From: Geothrix sp. 21YS21S-2
GTDB taxonomy: Bacteria > Acidobacteriota > Holophagae > Holophagales > Holophagaceae
Assembly (NCBI RefSeq): GCF_030846775.1
Contig: NZ_CP132910.1
Span: forward strand, 5,087,001 to 5,151,000
DNA length: 64,000 bases
Reading direction: 5' to 3'
Below are positions 51,834 through 60,275 of this stretch, one piece after another. A program made the position numbers and the translations under genes. Under the pieces are notes generated by a model, which saw only the letters and a program-made list of their open reading frames with translations, made no database searches and was not told the DNA's origin. The number at the start of each line of letters is the position of its first letter. Position 1 is the stretch's first letter.

Positions 51834-52802
51834 TCAGGCCGGCGGCAGCCCCAGGTTGCGGGAGGGGAAGCAGTAGCCGCCCCTGCCGTCGGCCTTGACC
51901 TTGTAGAGCGCGCTGTCGGCCGCCGACAGCAGGGGGTCCGTGTCCAGGCCGTCCAGGGGGTAGATGGCCACGCCGATGGAGATGCCCACGCTGCACTCCC
52001 CGGCCCCGATGGTGAAGGGGTTCGAGATCGCCTTGAGGATCATGCCCACGATGCGCTCCACGTCCGCCATGTCGTGGATGTCCGCCAGGAGGATGGTGAA
52101 CTCGTCCCCGCCCATGCGGCTGACGGTGTCGGTCTCCCGCACGCAGCCCATGAGGCGCTGGGCCACCGCGGTCAGGAGGCTGTCGCCGGCGGCGTGGCCC
52201 CGGGTGTCGTTGACGGCCTTGAAGTCGTCCAGGTCCAGGTAGAGCACGGCGAAGGTGGTGTCCCGGCGCTTGGCCTGGGCGAGCATCTGGCCCAGGCGGT
52301 CCAGGAAGAGGAACCGGTTGGGCAGGCCCGTGAGCTGGTCGTGGTGCGCCATGTGGGCCATCTGGTCCTGGAGGCGCTTGAGTTCGGTGATGTCCTCCTT
52401 CACCCCCACGAAGTGGGTGATGGTCCCGAAGTCGTCCCGGATCGGCGAGATGGAGGCCAGCTCCCACACAAGGTCGCCGCCCTTGGTGCGGTTGTGGAAG
52501 AGCCCGTGCCACTCGCGGCCTTCCTGGATCGTGTCCCACATGTTCTTGTAGAAGTCCCGGGTGAGGAACCCGCCCTTGAGGATGCGGGGGGTCTGGCCCA
52601 CCGCCTCCTCCAGCGAGAAGCCCATGAGTTGCGTGAACTTGGGGTTCACGTACTGGATGACGCCCTTGGGGTCCGTGATGATGACGGAGACCGGGCTCTG
52701 CTCGATGGCCTTGATGAGGACTTTAAGTCGTTTGGCAACTTCCCGGGGTTCCTTCCAGTTGAGGAAGGGTGAGGGGGCAGCCGCTGGGTTGATAGGATCC
52801 AT
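51834..52802 (-). CDS. PAS-GGDEF diguanylate cyclase
   Basis: 322 residues. PAS domain (about 30-150: IEQSPVSVIITDPKGVIQYVNPKF, ISPIRDDFGTITHFVGVKEDIT) and GGDEF domain with HDQLTGLPNR, YLDLDDFKAVNDTRGH and the active MGGDEF. RETD lies five residues before GGDEF, giving an intact inhibitory c-di-GMP site, so product feedback is expected. No membrane segment. It is divergent from the MinD-like gene. Confidence 0.94.
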   Translation of the reverse strand: MDPINPAAAPSPFLNWKEPREVAKRLKVLIKAIEQSPVSVIITDPKGVIQYVNPKFTQLMGFSLEEAVGQTPRILKGGFLTRDFYKNMWDTIQEGREWHGLFHNRTKGGDLVWELASISPIRDDFGTITHFVGVKEDITELKRLQDQMAHMAHHDQLTGLPNRFLFLDRLGQMLAQAKRRDTTFAVLYLDLDDFKAVNDTRGHAAGDSLLTAVAQRLMGCVRETDTVSRMGGDEFTILLADIHDMADVERIVGMILKAISNPFTIGAGECSVGISIGVAIYPLDGLDTDPLLSAADSALYKVKADGRGGYCFPSRNLGLPPA

Positions 52803-52958
52803 GAGCCTTCCAGTGTTATTTCCTAGAATATGTCAACAAACCCAACCCACTATATAAAAATCTCAATACGATCCGTTCTGGCAATAGGGTCATTCGCCCG
52901 CCTAACCTTACTGGTCCGATTCTGTTAGGGTGGACTCGGATGTTTCTATAGGGCTTTC
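52803..52958. promoter_or_regulatory. AT-rich divergent promoter region
   Basis: 156 nt between the GGDEF gene and the MinD-like gene, clearly less GC-rich than its flanks around 52811-52875. TATATAA at 52851-52857 and TGTCAA at 52831-52836 are AT-box candidates, but I cannot pair either with a matching partner at the right distance, so no promoter is called. Confidence 0.35.
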
Positions 52959-53867
52959 ATGCTGATTTGGGCAGTGGGGGGAGGCAAGGGCGGCACGGGC
53001 AAGAGCCTCGTGTCCAACGGCCTCGCCATCCGGCTCGCGGAGCGCTCCCGGCGGGTGGTCCTGGTGGACGCCGACTTCGGCGGCGCCAACCAGCACACCT
53101 ACTGCGGCCTGCGGAACCCCCCGGCGAACCTGGGCCGGTTCCTGGACGGCAAGGCCACCCTGGAGGAGCTGGCCCTGGACACCCGGGTCCCCGGCCTCCA
53201 GCTGGTGCCGGGCAACCTCAACTCCGCCAACACCGATGGCATGAATTCGGCCCAGAAGCAGAAGTTCTTCCGGCACCTCCGGCGCCTGGAGGCGGACCAC
53301 GTGATCCTGGACCTGGGGGCGGGCACCCAGTACGACACCCTGGATGCCTTCCTCCTGGCCGACGTGAAGGTGGCCGTCATCACCCCCGAGCCGCTCTCCA
53401 TCGAGAACTTCTACCTCTTCGTGAAGAACCTCCAGTTCCGGCTGCTCAGCGGGGTCCTGACCGAAGCCCGCCTGCGCGACCCCGCCCGGGCCATCTGGAA
53501 GGATCGCGCAGCCCACGGCATCGTCACCGTCCAGGATCTGGCCCGGCACCTCTCGGGCCTCTCGGAGACCTTCAAGGAGGCCTACGGACGCGAGCACGCG
53601 AGGCTGGCGCTCCACCTGGTGCTCAACGAGGTGCGCGAGTTCCGGCAGGTGGACAAGGGGCGCGCCGCCCGCAGCGCCGTGGTCAAGTTCTTCCAGGTGC
53701 CCACGGAGCTCGCGGGATTCATCCACCACGACAAGGACCTGTGGAACCAGTTCGGACAGGGATCCACCCTGGTGCTCAAGGGCGCCTCCTTCGCCCTGCG
53801 CAACGACCTGGAATCGATCCTGGACGGGATCCTGAAGACCCGGGCCCGCGGGGAGGCGACGCCATGA
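52959..53867 (+). CDS. MinD/FlhG-like P-loop ATPase
   Basis: 302 residues. Deviant Walker A GGKGGTGKSLVSN (residues 8-20), VVLVDADFGGANQHTYCG, HVILDLGAGTQYDTLDAFLLAD, the features of the MinD/ParA/FlhG group. Such proteins position flagella, pili or other complexes. The C-terminal segment (LVLNEVREFRQVDKGRA) fits the group. Its stop overlaps the next gene by 4 nt (ATGA). Confidence 0.88.
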   Translation: MLIWAVGGGKGGTGKSLVSNGLAIRLAERSRRVVLVDADFGGANQHTYCGLRNPPANLGRFLDGKATLEELALDTRVPGLQLVPGNLNSANTDGMNSAQKQKFFRHLRRLEADHVILDLGAGTQYDTLDAFLLADVKVAVITPEPLSIENFYLFVKNLQFRLLSGVLTEARLRDPARAIWKDRAAHGIVTVQDLARHLSGLSETFKEAYGREHARLALHLVLNEVREFRQVDKGRAARSAVVKFFQVPTELAGFIHHDKDLWNQFGQGSTLVLKGASFALRNDLESILDGILKTRARGEATP

Positions 53868-54388
53868 CCGGATCCGGGGCCATGGGGGAGGCGCGCTGCC
53901 GCGAGCTCCTGGAAGTGGACGCCGGCGCCGGCCTGGACGAGATCCGCCGCGCCCACACGTTCCTCAAGGGGCTCTATTCCGGCTCGGGGCTGCCCTCCAT
54001 GGACGAGTTCGGCCCGGCGGCCCAGGCCCGGGTCCTGGCCGAGGTGGAGGCCGCCTACGCCGAGCTCTGCGGCATCCTGGACGCGCCCCATCCCCCGCCG
54101 CGGCCGCTGCCCGCCCCGGCGCGGGAGCCGGACCGGATCCTGGACGGTCCCGCCCTGAAGCGCACCCGCGAGGCCGCGGGCGTCACCCTGGACCGCATGG
54201 CGGCCGAGACCAACGTCCGCCTCGCCTACCTGGAGGCCCTGGAGGAGGAGCGGTTCCGGGACCTGCCCTCGGCCGCGGTGATCGTGCGGGGCTACCTCAC
54301 CGCCTACCTCGCCGCCCTGGGCCTGGGCGCCGGGGCCACGGTCGCCGACTACGCCCTTCGCTTCCAGCGCTGGCAGGGCAAGGCATAG
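53864..54388 (+). CDS. J-like plus RodZ-type HTH protein
   Basis: 174 residues. Residues about 12-70 (CRELLEVDAGAGLDEIRRAHTFLKGLYS...VEAAYAEL) resemble a J-domain helix order but lack HPD. After a proline linker, residues about 95-170 form an HTH_25/RodZ-like domain (LKRTREAAGVTLDRMAAETNVRLAYLEALEEERFRDLP...VRGYLTAYLAALGL). No membrane helix. Translation is coupled to the MinD-like gene. Possibly a partner or adaptor of that ATPase. Confidence 0.72.
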   Translation: MTGSGAMGEARCRELLEVDAGAGLDEIRRAHTFLKGLYSGSGLPSMDEFGPAAQARVLAEVEAAYAELCGILDAPHPPPRPLPAPAREPDRILDGPALKRTREAAGVTLDRMAAETNVRLAYLEALEEERFRDLPSAAVIVRGYLTAYLAALGLGAGATVADYALRFQRWQGKA

Positions 54389-54412
54389 TAAGCTGATCGG
54401 CAGGAGCCCCGA

Positions 54413-57151
54413 ATGACCCTGGAAGCCGGCGCCCTCCTCGGGCCCTACGTGATCCTGTCCCAGATCGGCATGGGCGGCATGGGCGTCGTGTACAAGGCGA
54501 AGGACTCCAAGCTGGACCGCCTCGTGGCCATCAAGGTCCTGCCGCCCTCCATGGCCGACGATCCGGTCCGGGTGGCGCGGTTCGAGCGGGAGGCCAAGGC
54601 CGTCGCGGCCCTCTCCCACCCCAACGTCATGGGCATCTTCGATTTCGGCCGCCAGGACGGCATCTGCTATGCGGCGATGGAGCTGCTGGAGGGCGAGAAC
54701 CTGCGGGAGCGCCTGAGGCCCGGGGCCCTGGCGCCCCGCAAGGCCCTGGACATCGCCTCCCAGGTGGCCCTGGGGCTGGCGGCGGCCCACGACAAGGGGA
54801 TCCTCCACCGGGACATCAAGCCCGAGAACATCTTCCTGTGCAAGGACGGGCAGGTGAAGCTCCTGGACTTCGGGCTGGCCAAGCCCATGCCCCGCTGGAC
54901 CCCGGCCCCGGGGCCGCTGGACGAGACCCTCACCGCCTCGGCTCCGCCCTCCGCCACCGCGGTGGCCCAGGCGCCCTTTCCGGCCCCGGAACCCTCCGGC
55001 CCGGGCACCCAGGCCGGCATGGTGGTGGGCACCCTGGGCTACATGAGCCCCGAGCAGGTGCGGGGCGAGGACCTGGACGCCCGCAGCGACATCTTCAGCT
55101 TCGGGGTCCTGCTCTACGAGCTTCTCAGCGGCCAGCGCGCCTTCCGGCGGGACACGGCGGCCCTGACCTTCGAGGCCATCCTCAACCAGGACCCCCCCGA
55201 CCTCAAGGGCTCCCGGGGCCCCTTCTCCCCCGTCCTGGAGAGCATCGTGGCCCACTGCCTGGAAAAGCGCCCCGAGGCGCGGTTCCAGTCCATGCGTGAC
55301 ATCGCCTTCGCCCTCCAGCACCTGGACACCATCTCGCTGGGCGGTCCCATGGCGCCCCACAAGCCCCGCCGGAAGGTGCCCGCCTGGGCCTTCGGGGCCG
55401 TGGCGGCCCTGGCCCTGGCGGCGGCCGTCCTGCGCCCGGCGCCCGCCGCGCCCGCGCCGGTCTTCCACCGGGTGAACACCGCCCCGGGCACCCTGGAATC
55501 GGCCTTCTTCGGGCCCGACGGCACGACCATCTTCTACTCCGCCCGCGTCCAGGGCGGCGCGCCCGGCCTCTTCGCGCTCTATCCCGGCACCGAGGGCCCC
55601 AAGGCCCTGGGCATCTCCGACGCCCTGCTCCTGGGCGTCTCGAGCCAGGGCGAGCTGGCCCTCCTGCGCAACCCGGTGCGCCGTTTCGGGGGCCGCTTCA
55701 GCGGGCTCCTGGCCCAGGCCCCGGGCGGGGGCGGCAGCGTCAAGGACATCCTGGAGGACGTCAGCGACGCCGCCTGGGACGGCCAGAGCATGGCCCTCCT
55801 GGCCATGGACGACAAGGGCGTCATCCGCGTGGAGTTCCCCTCGGGGCGCACGGTCTTCACGGAGGACGGAGGCGCCACGGGCATCAAGTGCCTGCGCCTG
55901 GCCCCCGGCGGTGGACGCCTGGCCGTCATCCACAGCGACAGCAACCGCGGCGTGTCCGAGATCGGCGTGTTCGACCGCAAGGGGGGCCTGAAGGTGCTCT
56001 TCACCAAGGCCGGGGACTCCCTGGCCCAGACCCTGACGGGGATGGCCTGGGGCCCGTCGGGGGAGCTGTGGTTCACGGAATGGGAAGGGGACCAGACCTC
56101 CCTGTGGGCCCTCTCCTCCCGCGGCGCCAGGCGCCTGGTCTGGCGCGGCGAGGGGGCCAAGCAGCTCATGGACGTCTCGCCCCAGGGGCGGGCCCTCCTC
56201 GCCAGCCAGCGGGTGCGCCGGGGCGTCTTCGTGCAGCAGGGCGGCGCCACCCGGGAGATCTCCATCCTGGAGGGCACCCAGGCCGCGGGCCTGAGCGCCG
56301 ACGGGCGCACCCTGCTGCTGCTGGAGTCCCCCGCGCTGGACGGCGGAACCTCCCGGGACCAGGCCTACGTGTACCGCCTGGACGAGGCCTCCCCCGTGAA
56401 GCTGGCCCGGGGCAACCCCATGACCCTGGCCCCCGACGGCTCCTCGCTGCAGCTCTCCATCGACTTCCTGGGGGCCGGGGACCTGGACCGCGGGGCCGCC
56501 GCGGCCTTCCAGCAGGCCGGCCTCACCCCCGGGGCCGTCAAGGACGCCCAGGGCAACCCGGTGGGCTACTTCTTCTTCATGCCCACGGGCGCCGGGAGGT
56601 CCCAGGTGCTGCCCATGCCCAAGCGGTTCCAGGGCCTGGGCACCGCCTACCAGCGCGGGGCCGAGCTGGTCTTCCAGGGGCAGGAGAAGGACCGGATGGG
56701 CTGGTACAGCTGGGTCCCCGGCAAGGGGGAGCCGCGGCTCTTCACTCCCGAGGGGCTGGGCGCCATGGTGGCCGGCCTCACGCCGCTCTCCCCCGACGGC
56801 AGCCGCTTCATCGCCACGGGCAACGCGAAAGAATGGTTCATCGTGCCCGTGCACGGGGACGCGGCGCCCCAGCCCATCCGGGGACTGGCCAAGGGCGAGC
56901 GGGTCGTGGGCTGGACGGGCGACGGCCGGGGCATCCACGTCCGCAGCGAACTGGCCGCCCTGCCCGTGGTCCTGCGGCGCCTGGACCCCGTCACCGGCGC
57001 CGGCACGGTGGTGCGCAGCTTCTCGCCGCCGGACCCCGCCGGCCACCTGCAGATCCGGAGCGTGTTCATGACGCCGGACGCCCGGACGGTTGCCTACACC
57101 TATGACCGCAAGCTCAGCGAACTGTTCGAGGTGGATGGCCTTTCCCGGTAG
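54413..57151 (+). CDS. Ser/Thr protein kinase with membrane helix and C-terminal beta-propeller
   Basis: 912 residues. Kinase domain (1-300) with the Gly loop IGMGGMGVVYKAK, K41, HRDIKPEN (catalytic D134), LDFGLAKP, GTLGYMSPEQV and SDIFSFGVLLYEL; an Ala/Pro insertion precedes the activation segment. A membrane helix lies at about 325-342. The outer part is a PD40/TolB-like beta-propeller (VFHRVNTAPGTLESAFFGPDGTTI...). This architecture is common in Acidobacteria. It starts 24 nt after the HTH gene. Confidence 0.92.
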   Translation: MTLEAGALLGPYVILSQIGMGGMGVVYKAKDSKLDRLVAIKVLPPSMADDPVRVARFEREAKAVAALSHPNVMGIFDFGRQDGICYAAMELLEGENLRERLRPGALAPRKALDIASQVALGLAAAHDKGILHRDIKPENIFLCKDGQVKLLDFGLAKPMPRWTPAPGPLDETLTASAPPSATAVAQAPFPAPEPSGPGTQAGMVVGTLGYMSPEQVRGEDLDARSDIFSFGVLLYELLSGQRAFRRDTAALTFEAILNQDPPDLKGSRGPFSPVLESIVAHCLEKRPEARFQSMRDIAFALQHLDTISLGGPMAPHKPRRKVPAWAFGAVAALALAAAVLRPAPAAPAPVFHRVNTAPGTLESAFFGPDGTTIFYSARVQGGAPGLFALYPGTEGPKALGISDALLLGVSSQGELALLRNPVRRFGGRFSGLLAQAPGGGGSVKDILEDVSDAAWDGQSMALLAMDDKGVIRVEFPSGRTVFTEDGGATGIKCLRLAPGGGRLAVIHSDSNRGVSEIGVFDRKGGLKVLFTKAGDSLAQTLTGMAWGPSGELWFTEWEGDQTSLWALSSRGARRLVWRGEGAKQLMDVSPQGRALLASQRVRRGVFVQQGGATREISILEGTQAAGLSADGRTLLLLESPALDGGTSRDQAYVYRLDEASPVKLARGNPMTLAPDGSSLQLSIDFLGAGDLDRGAAAAFQQAGLTPGAVKDAQGNPVGYFFFMPTGAGRSQVLPMPKRFQGLGTAYQRGAELVFQGQEKDRMGWYSWVPGKGEPRLFTPEGLGAMVAGLTPLSPDGSRFIATGNAKEWFIVPVHGDAAPQPIRGLAKGERVVGWTGDGRGIHVRSELAALPVVLRRLDPVTGAGTVVRSFSPPDPAGHLQIRSVFMTPDARTVAYTYDRKLSELFEVDGLSR

Positions 57152-57209
57152 GGCATAATGAGTCACCCAACCGCCCGTCGATCCTGAAGCGCCCCAGGCG
57201 AGGAGACCC

Positions 57210-59621
57210 ATGTATCCCATTGGGCCACAAGCATTGGTATCCGGCCCCGGGAGCCCGCCCCTCGACTATTCGCTCATCCTGGATGCCCTGCCCGACGCCG
57301 TCTTCGTCCACGACGCGGTCACCGGCCAGATCCTGGAAGTGAACCGGGCCGGCCTGGAGATGTTCGGGTACACCGCCGAGGCCCTGGCACGGCTGGACCT
57401 GGAACTGCTCAGCGCCAGCGCCGAGGGCTATACCCTGGCGGTGGCCCAGGTCCGGATCCGGGAATCCAGCGCCCGGGGAAGCGTGGAGTTCCCCTGGCGC
57501 TCCCGCCGGGCCGACGGCTCCCTCTTCTGGAGCGAAGTGCGCCTCACCCGGGCCGGCGGCCGCGTGATCGCCGTGGTGCGGGACGTCACCTCCGCGGCCC
57601 AGGCCGAGGAGGCCCTGAAGCTGGCCGAAGACAAGTTCGAGCGGATCTTCCGGTCGAACCCCTCCAGCATCATCCTGGCGAGGTACCCCGGCGGCGAAGT
57701 GGAGGAGGTCAACGACACCATGCTCCGGCTCACGGGCTACACCCGGGACGAGTTGGCCGGGCGCTCGGCTGCGGACTTCTGGGTGTCCCCGGAGGCCCGG
57801 AAGACGTACCTCGAGCAGCTGCGGGCCGCGGGCCGGGTGGAGGGCATGGAGGCCCTCTTCCGCACCAAGGCCGGGGTCGTGATGGTGGGCCGGGTCTCGG
57901 GCGACCTCCTCGAGCTGGACGGCGGCCTCCGGATCCTCACCGTGATCGAGGACATCACCGCCCGGAAGGCCGACGAGGAGGCCCTGACCCGGGCTTCGCG
58001 GCTCTACGCGGCCCTGAGCCAGGTGAACCAGTCCATCGTCCGGGTCCAGTCCCCGGAGGAGCTCTTCCGGTGCATCTGCCGGGACCTGGTGGTGGGCGGC
58101 GGCTTCTGGGGCGCGTGGATCGCGGCGCCCGAGCCGGAGACCGGCCGGTTCAAGCCCCTGGCCTTCCACGGGGGCCCCGAGGGCTGGGTGGAGTCCCTGG
58201 TGGTCTACGCCACCGACGACCGGCCCGAGGGCCGGGGCACCATGGGCCGGGCCTTCCGGGAGGGGAGCCCCGTCCTCGCCTACGACTTCACCGAGGACCC
58301 GCGCACCGCGCCCTGGCGGGACACCGGAAGATCCCTGGGCTTCAAGGCCGCGGGTTCCTTCCCCCTGCGCAGGGGCGACGGGACGGTCTTCGGCGTCCTG
58401 GCCATCTACGCGGAGGAGGCGGGGTTCTTCGGCCCCCAGGAGATCGCCCTCCTCGAGGAGGTCTGCCTGGACCTCACGTACGCCCTGGAGGACATGGACA
58501 AGGAGGAGCGCCGCAAGCGCGCCGAAGCCGAGCAGCGCGACCTCGAGCTGCGCCTTCAGCAATCCCAGAAGCTTGAGAGCCTGGGCAATCTCGCCGGCGG
58601 CGTCGCCCACGACCTGAACAACGTCCTGGGCGCCATCCTGGGCCTGGCCTCGCTCGAGATGGAGCGGGACCCGGGGAACCGGTCCATGGAGACCATCCGC
58701 CAGGCCTGCGTGCGCGGGCGCGGAGTGGTCCAGGGCCTGCTGTGCTTCGCCCGGCGGGACCTGGGGGAGATCCTGCCGGTGGATCTCAACCGGCAGGTGG
58801 AGGAGGTCGTCGGCCTCCTGAGCCGGACCACGCTCCAGAGGGTCCGGTTCGTCACCGAGCTCGCCCCGGACCTGCGCGCCGTGGAAGGCGATCCCGGCGC
58901 CCTGAACCACGCCGTCATGAACATCTGCGTCAACAGCGTGGACGCGATGCCCCAGGGCGGGACCATCACCCTGCGCACCGCCAACGGCCCCGGCGGCGAG
59001 GTGCTGCTGGACGTGGAGGACACCGGCGCGGGCATGACCGAGGAGGTCGTCCTGCGCGCCACGGAGCCGTTCTTCTCCACCAAGCCCGCCGGCAAGGGCA
59101 CGGGCCTGGGCCTGGCCATGGTCTACGGCACCGTGCAGGCCCACAGGGGCACCCTCTCCATCGCCAGCCGCCCCGGGGAGGGCACGCAGGTGCGCCTGGC
59201 CTTCCCGGGTTCCGAGGACCGGCCCGTGGAGCCCGCGCCGGTGCGCGAGGGTCCCGCGGTGCGCGGCCTGGAGATCCTGGTGGTGGACGACGACGAACTC
59301 CTGCGCGAGTCCGTGACCGACGTGCTGCACTGGCAGGGCCACCAGGTGACGTGCGCGGACAGCGGCGCGGGGGCCCTGGAGGCGCTGGCCGGCCCCGCGG
59401 CCTTCGACCTGGTGATCCTCGACCTGAACATGCCCGGCATGACCGGCAACGAGGCCCTGCCGCGGATCCTGGAGCTCAGGCCCGGCCAGAAGGTCCTGGT
59501 GTCCTCGGGCTACGTGGACGCCGCCGCCCGGGCCATGGTGGAGGGCCGGCCCTCGGTGGGGCTCCTGCACAAGCCCTTCTCCGTCCAGGAACTGGCCCGG
59601 AAGATCCGCGAACTGGCCTAG
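57210..59621 (+). CDS. PAS-PAS-GAF hybrid histidine kinase-receiver
   Basis: 803 residues, cytoplasmic. Two PAS domains (about 20-130 and 145-255), a GAF domain (about 265-425), coiled-coil linker, kinase core with H467 (GGVAHDLNNVLGAI), N-box, EDTGAGM and GTGLGLAM, then receiver (about 690-803) with D738 (VILDLNMPGM) and K (LHKPFS). It has the same NtrB-like class as the kinase at 17.7 kb but with an intact histidine. AGGAGA precedes the ATG. Confidence 0.93.
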   Translation: MYPIGPQALVSGPGSPPLDYSLILDALPDAVFVHDAVTGQILEVNRAGLEMFGYTAEALARLDLELLSASAEGYTLAVAQVRIRESSARGSVEFPWRSRRADGSLFWSEVRLTRAGGRVIAVVRDVTSAAQAEEALKLAEDKFERIFRSNPSSIILARYPGGEVEEVNDTMLRLTGYTRDELAGRSAADFWVSPEARKTYLEQLRAAGRVEGMEALFRTKAGVVMVGRVSGDLLELDGGLRILTVIEDITARKADEEALTRASRLYAALSQVNQSIVRVQSPEELFRCICRDLVVGGGFWGAWIAAPEPETGRFKPLAFHGGPEGWVESLVVYATDDRPEGRGTMGRAFREGSPVLAYDFTEDPRTAPWRDTGRSLGFKAAGSFPLRRGDGTVFGVLAIYAEEAGFFGPQEIALLEEVCLDLTYALEDMDKEERRKRAEAEQRDLELRLQQSQKLESLGNLAGGVAHDLNNVLGAILGLASLEMERDPGNRSMETIRQACVRGRGVVQGLLCFARRDLGEILPVDLNRQVEEVVGLLSRTTLQRVRFVTELAPDLRAVEGDPGALNHAVMNICVNSVDAMPQGGTITLRTANGPGGEVLLDVEDTGAGMTEEVVLRATEPFFSTKPAGKGTGLGLAMVYGTVQAHRGTLSIASRPGEGTQVRLAFPGSEDRPVEPAPVREGPAVRGLEILVVDDDELLRESVTDVLHWQGHQVTCADSGAGALEALAGPAAFDLVILDLNMPGMTGNEALPRILELRPGQKVLVSSGYVDAAARAMVEGRPSVGLLHKPFSVQELARKIRELA

Positions 59622-59640
59622 AATTGGCGTGGAGGACCGC

Positions 59641-60207
59641 ATGCTGACGCGCGAAGAGGCCTGGACCCTGGTTTGCGAGTGGACGCCCTCGGAGCGCCTG
59701 CGCATCCACGCGCGGGGCGTGGAGCTGGTGATGGAGGACCTGGCCCGGCGCCTGGGGCGGGACCCGCGGCCCTTCGCCCTGGCCGGCCTGCTCCACGACG
59801 CCGACTACGACCGCTGGCCCGGGGAGCACCCCGCGCGCGTGGTCGCGTGGCTGGAGGAGCGTTCCGAACCCGCCCTGGCCCGGGCCGTGGCCGCCCACGC
59901 CTGGGAGCGCACCGGCATCCGCCCCGAGGACCTCCTGGAGCGCGCCCTGGTGGCCTCGGACGAGGTCACCGGCTTCGTCACCGCCTGCGCCCTGGTGCGT
60001 CCCCAGCGCACGGAGGGCCTCGAGCCCAAAAGCATCCGCAAGAAGATGAAGACCCCCGCCTTCGCGGCGGGGGTGAACCGGGAGGAGATGATCGAAGGGT
60101 TCCGGAAGCTGTCCGAACTCGTCGGAGGGACCGAGGACGAGCACTTCCAGCGCGTGGTGGACGTCCTGCACGCCAACGCGGAGGAGCTGGGGCTGCTGCC
60201 CCAGTGA
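59641..60207 (+). CDS. HD-domain hydrolase
   Basis: 188 residues. HARGVELVMEDLARRLG, LAGLLHDADYDRW and ARAVAAHAWERTG form the HD fold with metal ligands H...HD...H. Related small HD proteins are predicted phosphohydrolases; the substrate is unknown. GGAGGA is 4 nt before the ATG at 59641; a GTG at 59629 is possible. Placed 19 nt after the hybrid kinase. Confidence 0.8.
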   Translation: MLTREEAWTLVCEWTPSERLRIHARGVELVMEDLARRLGRDPRPFALAGLLHDADYDRWPGEHPARVVAWLEERSEPALARAVAAHAWERTGIRPEDLLERALVASDEVTGFVTACALVRPQRTEGLEPKSIRKKMKTPAFAAGVNREEMIEGFRKLSELVGGTEDEHFQRVVDVLHANAEELGLLPQ

Positions 60208-60275
60208 ACGCTGCGGCCGGGAGCCCTTCCGGGGTATAAAGGAACAAAGCATCCCTTCAACCCCGGCGGCCACCC

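Noticed and set aside
52808-52836. Sigma-70 promoter for the GGDEF gene from TTGACA at 52836-52831 (minus)
   Set aside because: The hexamer 17 nt downstream is not -10-like.
53582-57220. Minus-strand open frame of about 1200 codons
   Set aside because: Antisense to the MinD-like and Ser/Thr kinase genes, which have complete motifs; the translation is repetitive Gly/His/Gln/Leu-rich.
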